From positions 1 through 34,848 of the forward strand of contig JAIKVT010000121.1 of assembly GCA_024685495.1 (NCBI GenBank): 34,848 nt of DNA. The letters run 5' to 3'. Under the pieces are notes generated by a model that made no database searches, was not told the origin of the DNA, and saw nothing but the letters and a program-made list of their open reading frames with translations. The translations under genes and the position numbers were made by a program. The stretch comes from Lachnospiraceae bacterium (GTDB taxonomy: Bacteria; Bacillota; Clostridia; Lachnospirales; Lachnospiraceae). This document shows positions 34,211 through 34,848 of this stretch, piece by piece (position 1 is the stretch's first letter; each line of letters opens with the position of its first letter).

Positions 34211-34653
34211 AATCGTTAGAATTAATCGGATTATCGTTCCTTGCGTCTTTGGGCTTTGCAATAATATTCCAGGTTAGAGGCAAGTTCTTACTTATAGCAG
34301 GAGCCGGTGGTGCCTTAGTTAGGACAGTTTATATAATATGTCAAATGTTTATTCCGTATAGAATCCTATACGCCGGGCTTGCAGCTATGGCAGCAGCCAT
34401 ATTCGCTGAGATTGTGTCAACTAAGAAGAACACTCCGGCTACGGTATTCTTATATCCGTTCATAATTCCGCTGATTCCTGCAGACTTAATATACTACACG
34501 ATAGGTGGACTTATCCTCGGGGAGACTAATACTTTCGTAGAAAACGGAATAGATTGCTTACTTGCACTTCTTGGAATCTCAATCGGATTCGTTGTGGCAT
34601 CAACGATTTCGCATTACATAAGAAAATTTGCCCTTTCAAAAGAAGGCGCATAG
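34204..34653 (+). CDS. threonine/serine exporter, C-terminal half (ThrE_2/DUF3815)
   Basis: The 149-residue protein has four hydrophobic helices (LIGLSFLASLGFAIIF, ILYAGLAAMAAAIFAEI, TVFLYPFIIPLIPADLIYY, CLLALLGISIGFVVASTI) and the FIIPLIPADL segment found in DUF3815. The exporter is split over two genes, as in most Firmicutes. ATG 34204 lies inside the end of the first half, with GGGAGGTGG at 34190-34198 as the ribosome binding site, so translation is coupled. They should work as one complex in the membrane. Confidence 0.88.
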   Translation: MVESLELIGLSFLASLGFAIIFQVRGKFLLIAGAGGALVRTVYIICQMFIPYRILYAGLAAMAAAIFAEIVSTKKNTPATVFLYPFIIPLIPADLIYYTIGGLILGETNTFVENGIDCLLALLGISIGFVVASTISHYIRKFALSKEGA

Positions 34654-34848
34654 AGTGCAGGTGGCCTATTGAAGTCAAAGTGGCATAATAAGGATAATGT
34701 AGCATATAATTACTTTGTTACTTGATAACATCTATATAAGGGCAGATACCGGCTGCAGTACTTTCTGACTGACTACCCGGCTGCACTTTGTGCAGACGCT
34801 TTGTTCCGCCAGCACCTGAACACCGTCCTTTACAGTCAGGACGGTTTC
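34654..34848. other. noncoding stretch with hairpins at the window end
   Basis: No gene is visible. CTGCAC-ttt-GTGCAG (34781-34795) and ACCGTCCT / AGGACGGT (34822-34845) are clear stem-loops; the second is at the window edge, so a following T tract cannot be checked. They might belong to a leader RNA such as a riboswitch or terminator of the next gene, which is outside. Confidence 0.35.

Overview
The window looks like a low-GC Clostridia chromosome, most likely Lachnospiraceae. The reasons are the AT-rich coding, strong AGGAGG-type ribosome binding sites, a Tn916-type integrase module, and a core block with PepD, a fused AmmeMemoRadiSam B/A protein, an FNT channel, EF-P and a split ThrE exporter. 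I cannot name a genus.

Bases 1 to about 25,500 are an accessory region and very probably the right part of an integrative mobilizable element (IME). Its right end carries relaxase and MobC genes (minus strand), a candidate oriT made of nested hairpins, two large interrupted palindromes, an excisionase and a tyrosine integrase whose 3' end faces the chromosome. The left end of the element is not recognisable here. The cargo is a defence and toxin island: a SIR2-STAND NAD-consuming-type protein bracketed by two copies of a structured 128-129 bp repeat; an HTH plus Schlafen/AlbA-like ATPase pair; a DUF4417/DUF6883-like/DUF4926-like overlapping trio; a decayed BsuBI/PstI-type restriction enzyme; a decayed AAA ATPase with a TOPRIM/DUF4435-like half; an ImmA/IrrE plus DUF4411 (PIN-like) toxin-antitoxin pair; a retron whose msr-msd RNA can be read base by base, with phosphoribosyltransferase and winged-helix partners; a 195-aa protein; and a 910-aa SF1 helicase. 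Much of the DNA between the intact systems (8.5-11.2, 13.2-14.2, 17.3-18.0 and 20.8-21.3 kb) is pseudogene debris, so the island has gained and lost systems repeatedly.

Bases 25,711 to the end are ordinary chromosome. In order: low-molecular-weight phosphatase, aminoacyl-histidine dipeptidase, AmmeMemoRadiSam B/A fusion, formate/nitrite-type channel, HD-GYP response regulator, a convergent DtxR/MntR-type regulator (minus strand), EF-P, a small unknown protein, a lytic transglycosylase, and the two halves of a threonine/serine exporter. Two intergenic spots in this block carry short tandem duplications of gene-end or SD-containing sequence.

The strongest candidates for something new are the retron locus with its extra 195-aa gene, and the duplicated two-hairpin element around the SIR2 gene, where a compensatory base-pair change between the copies indicates selection on the fold.
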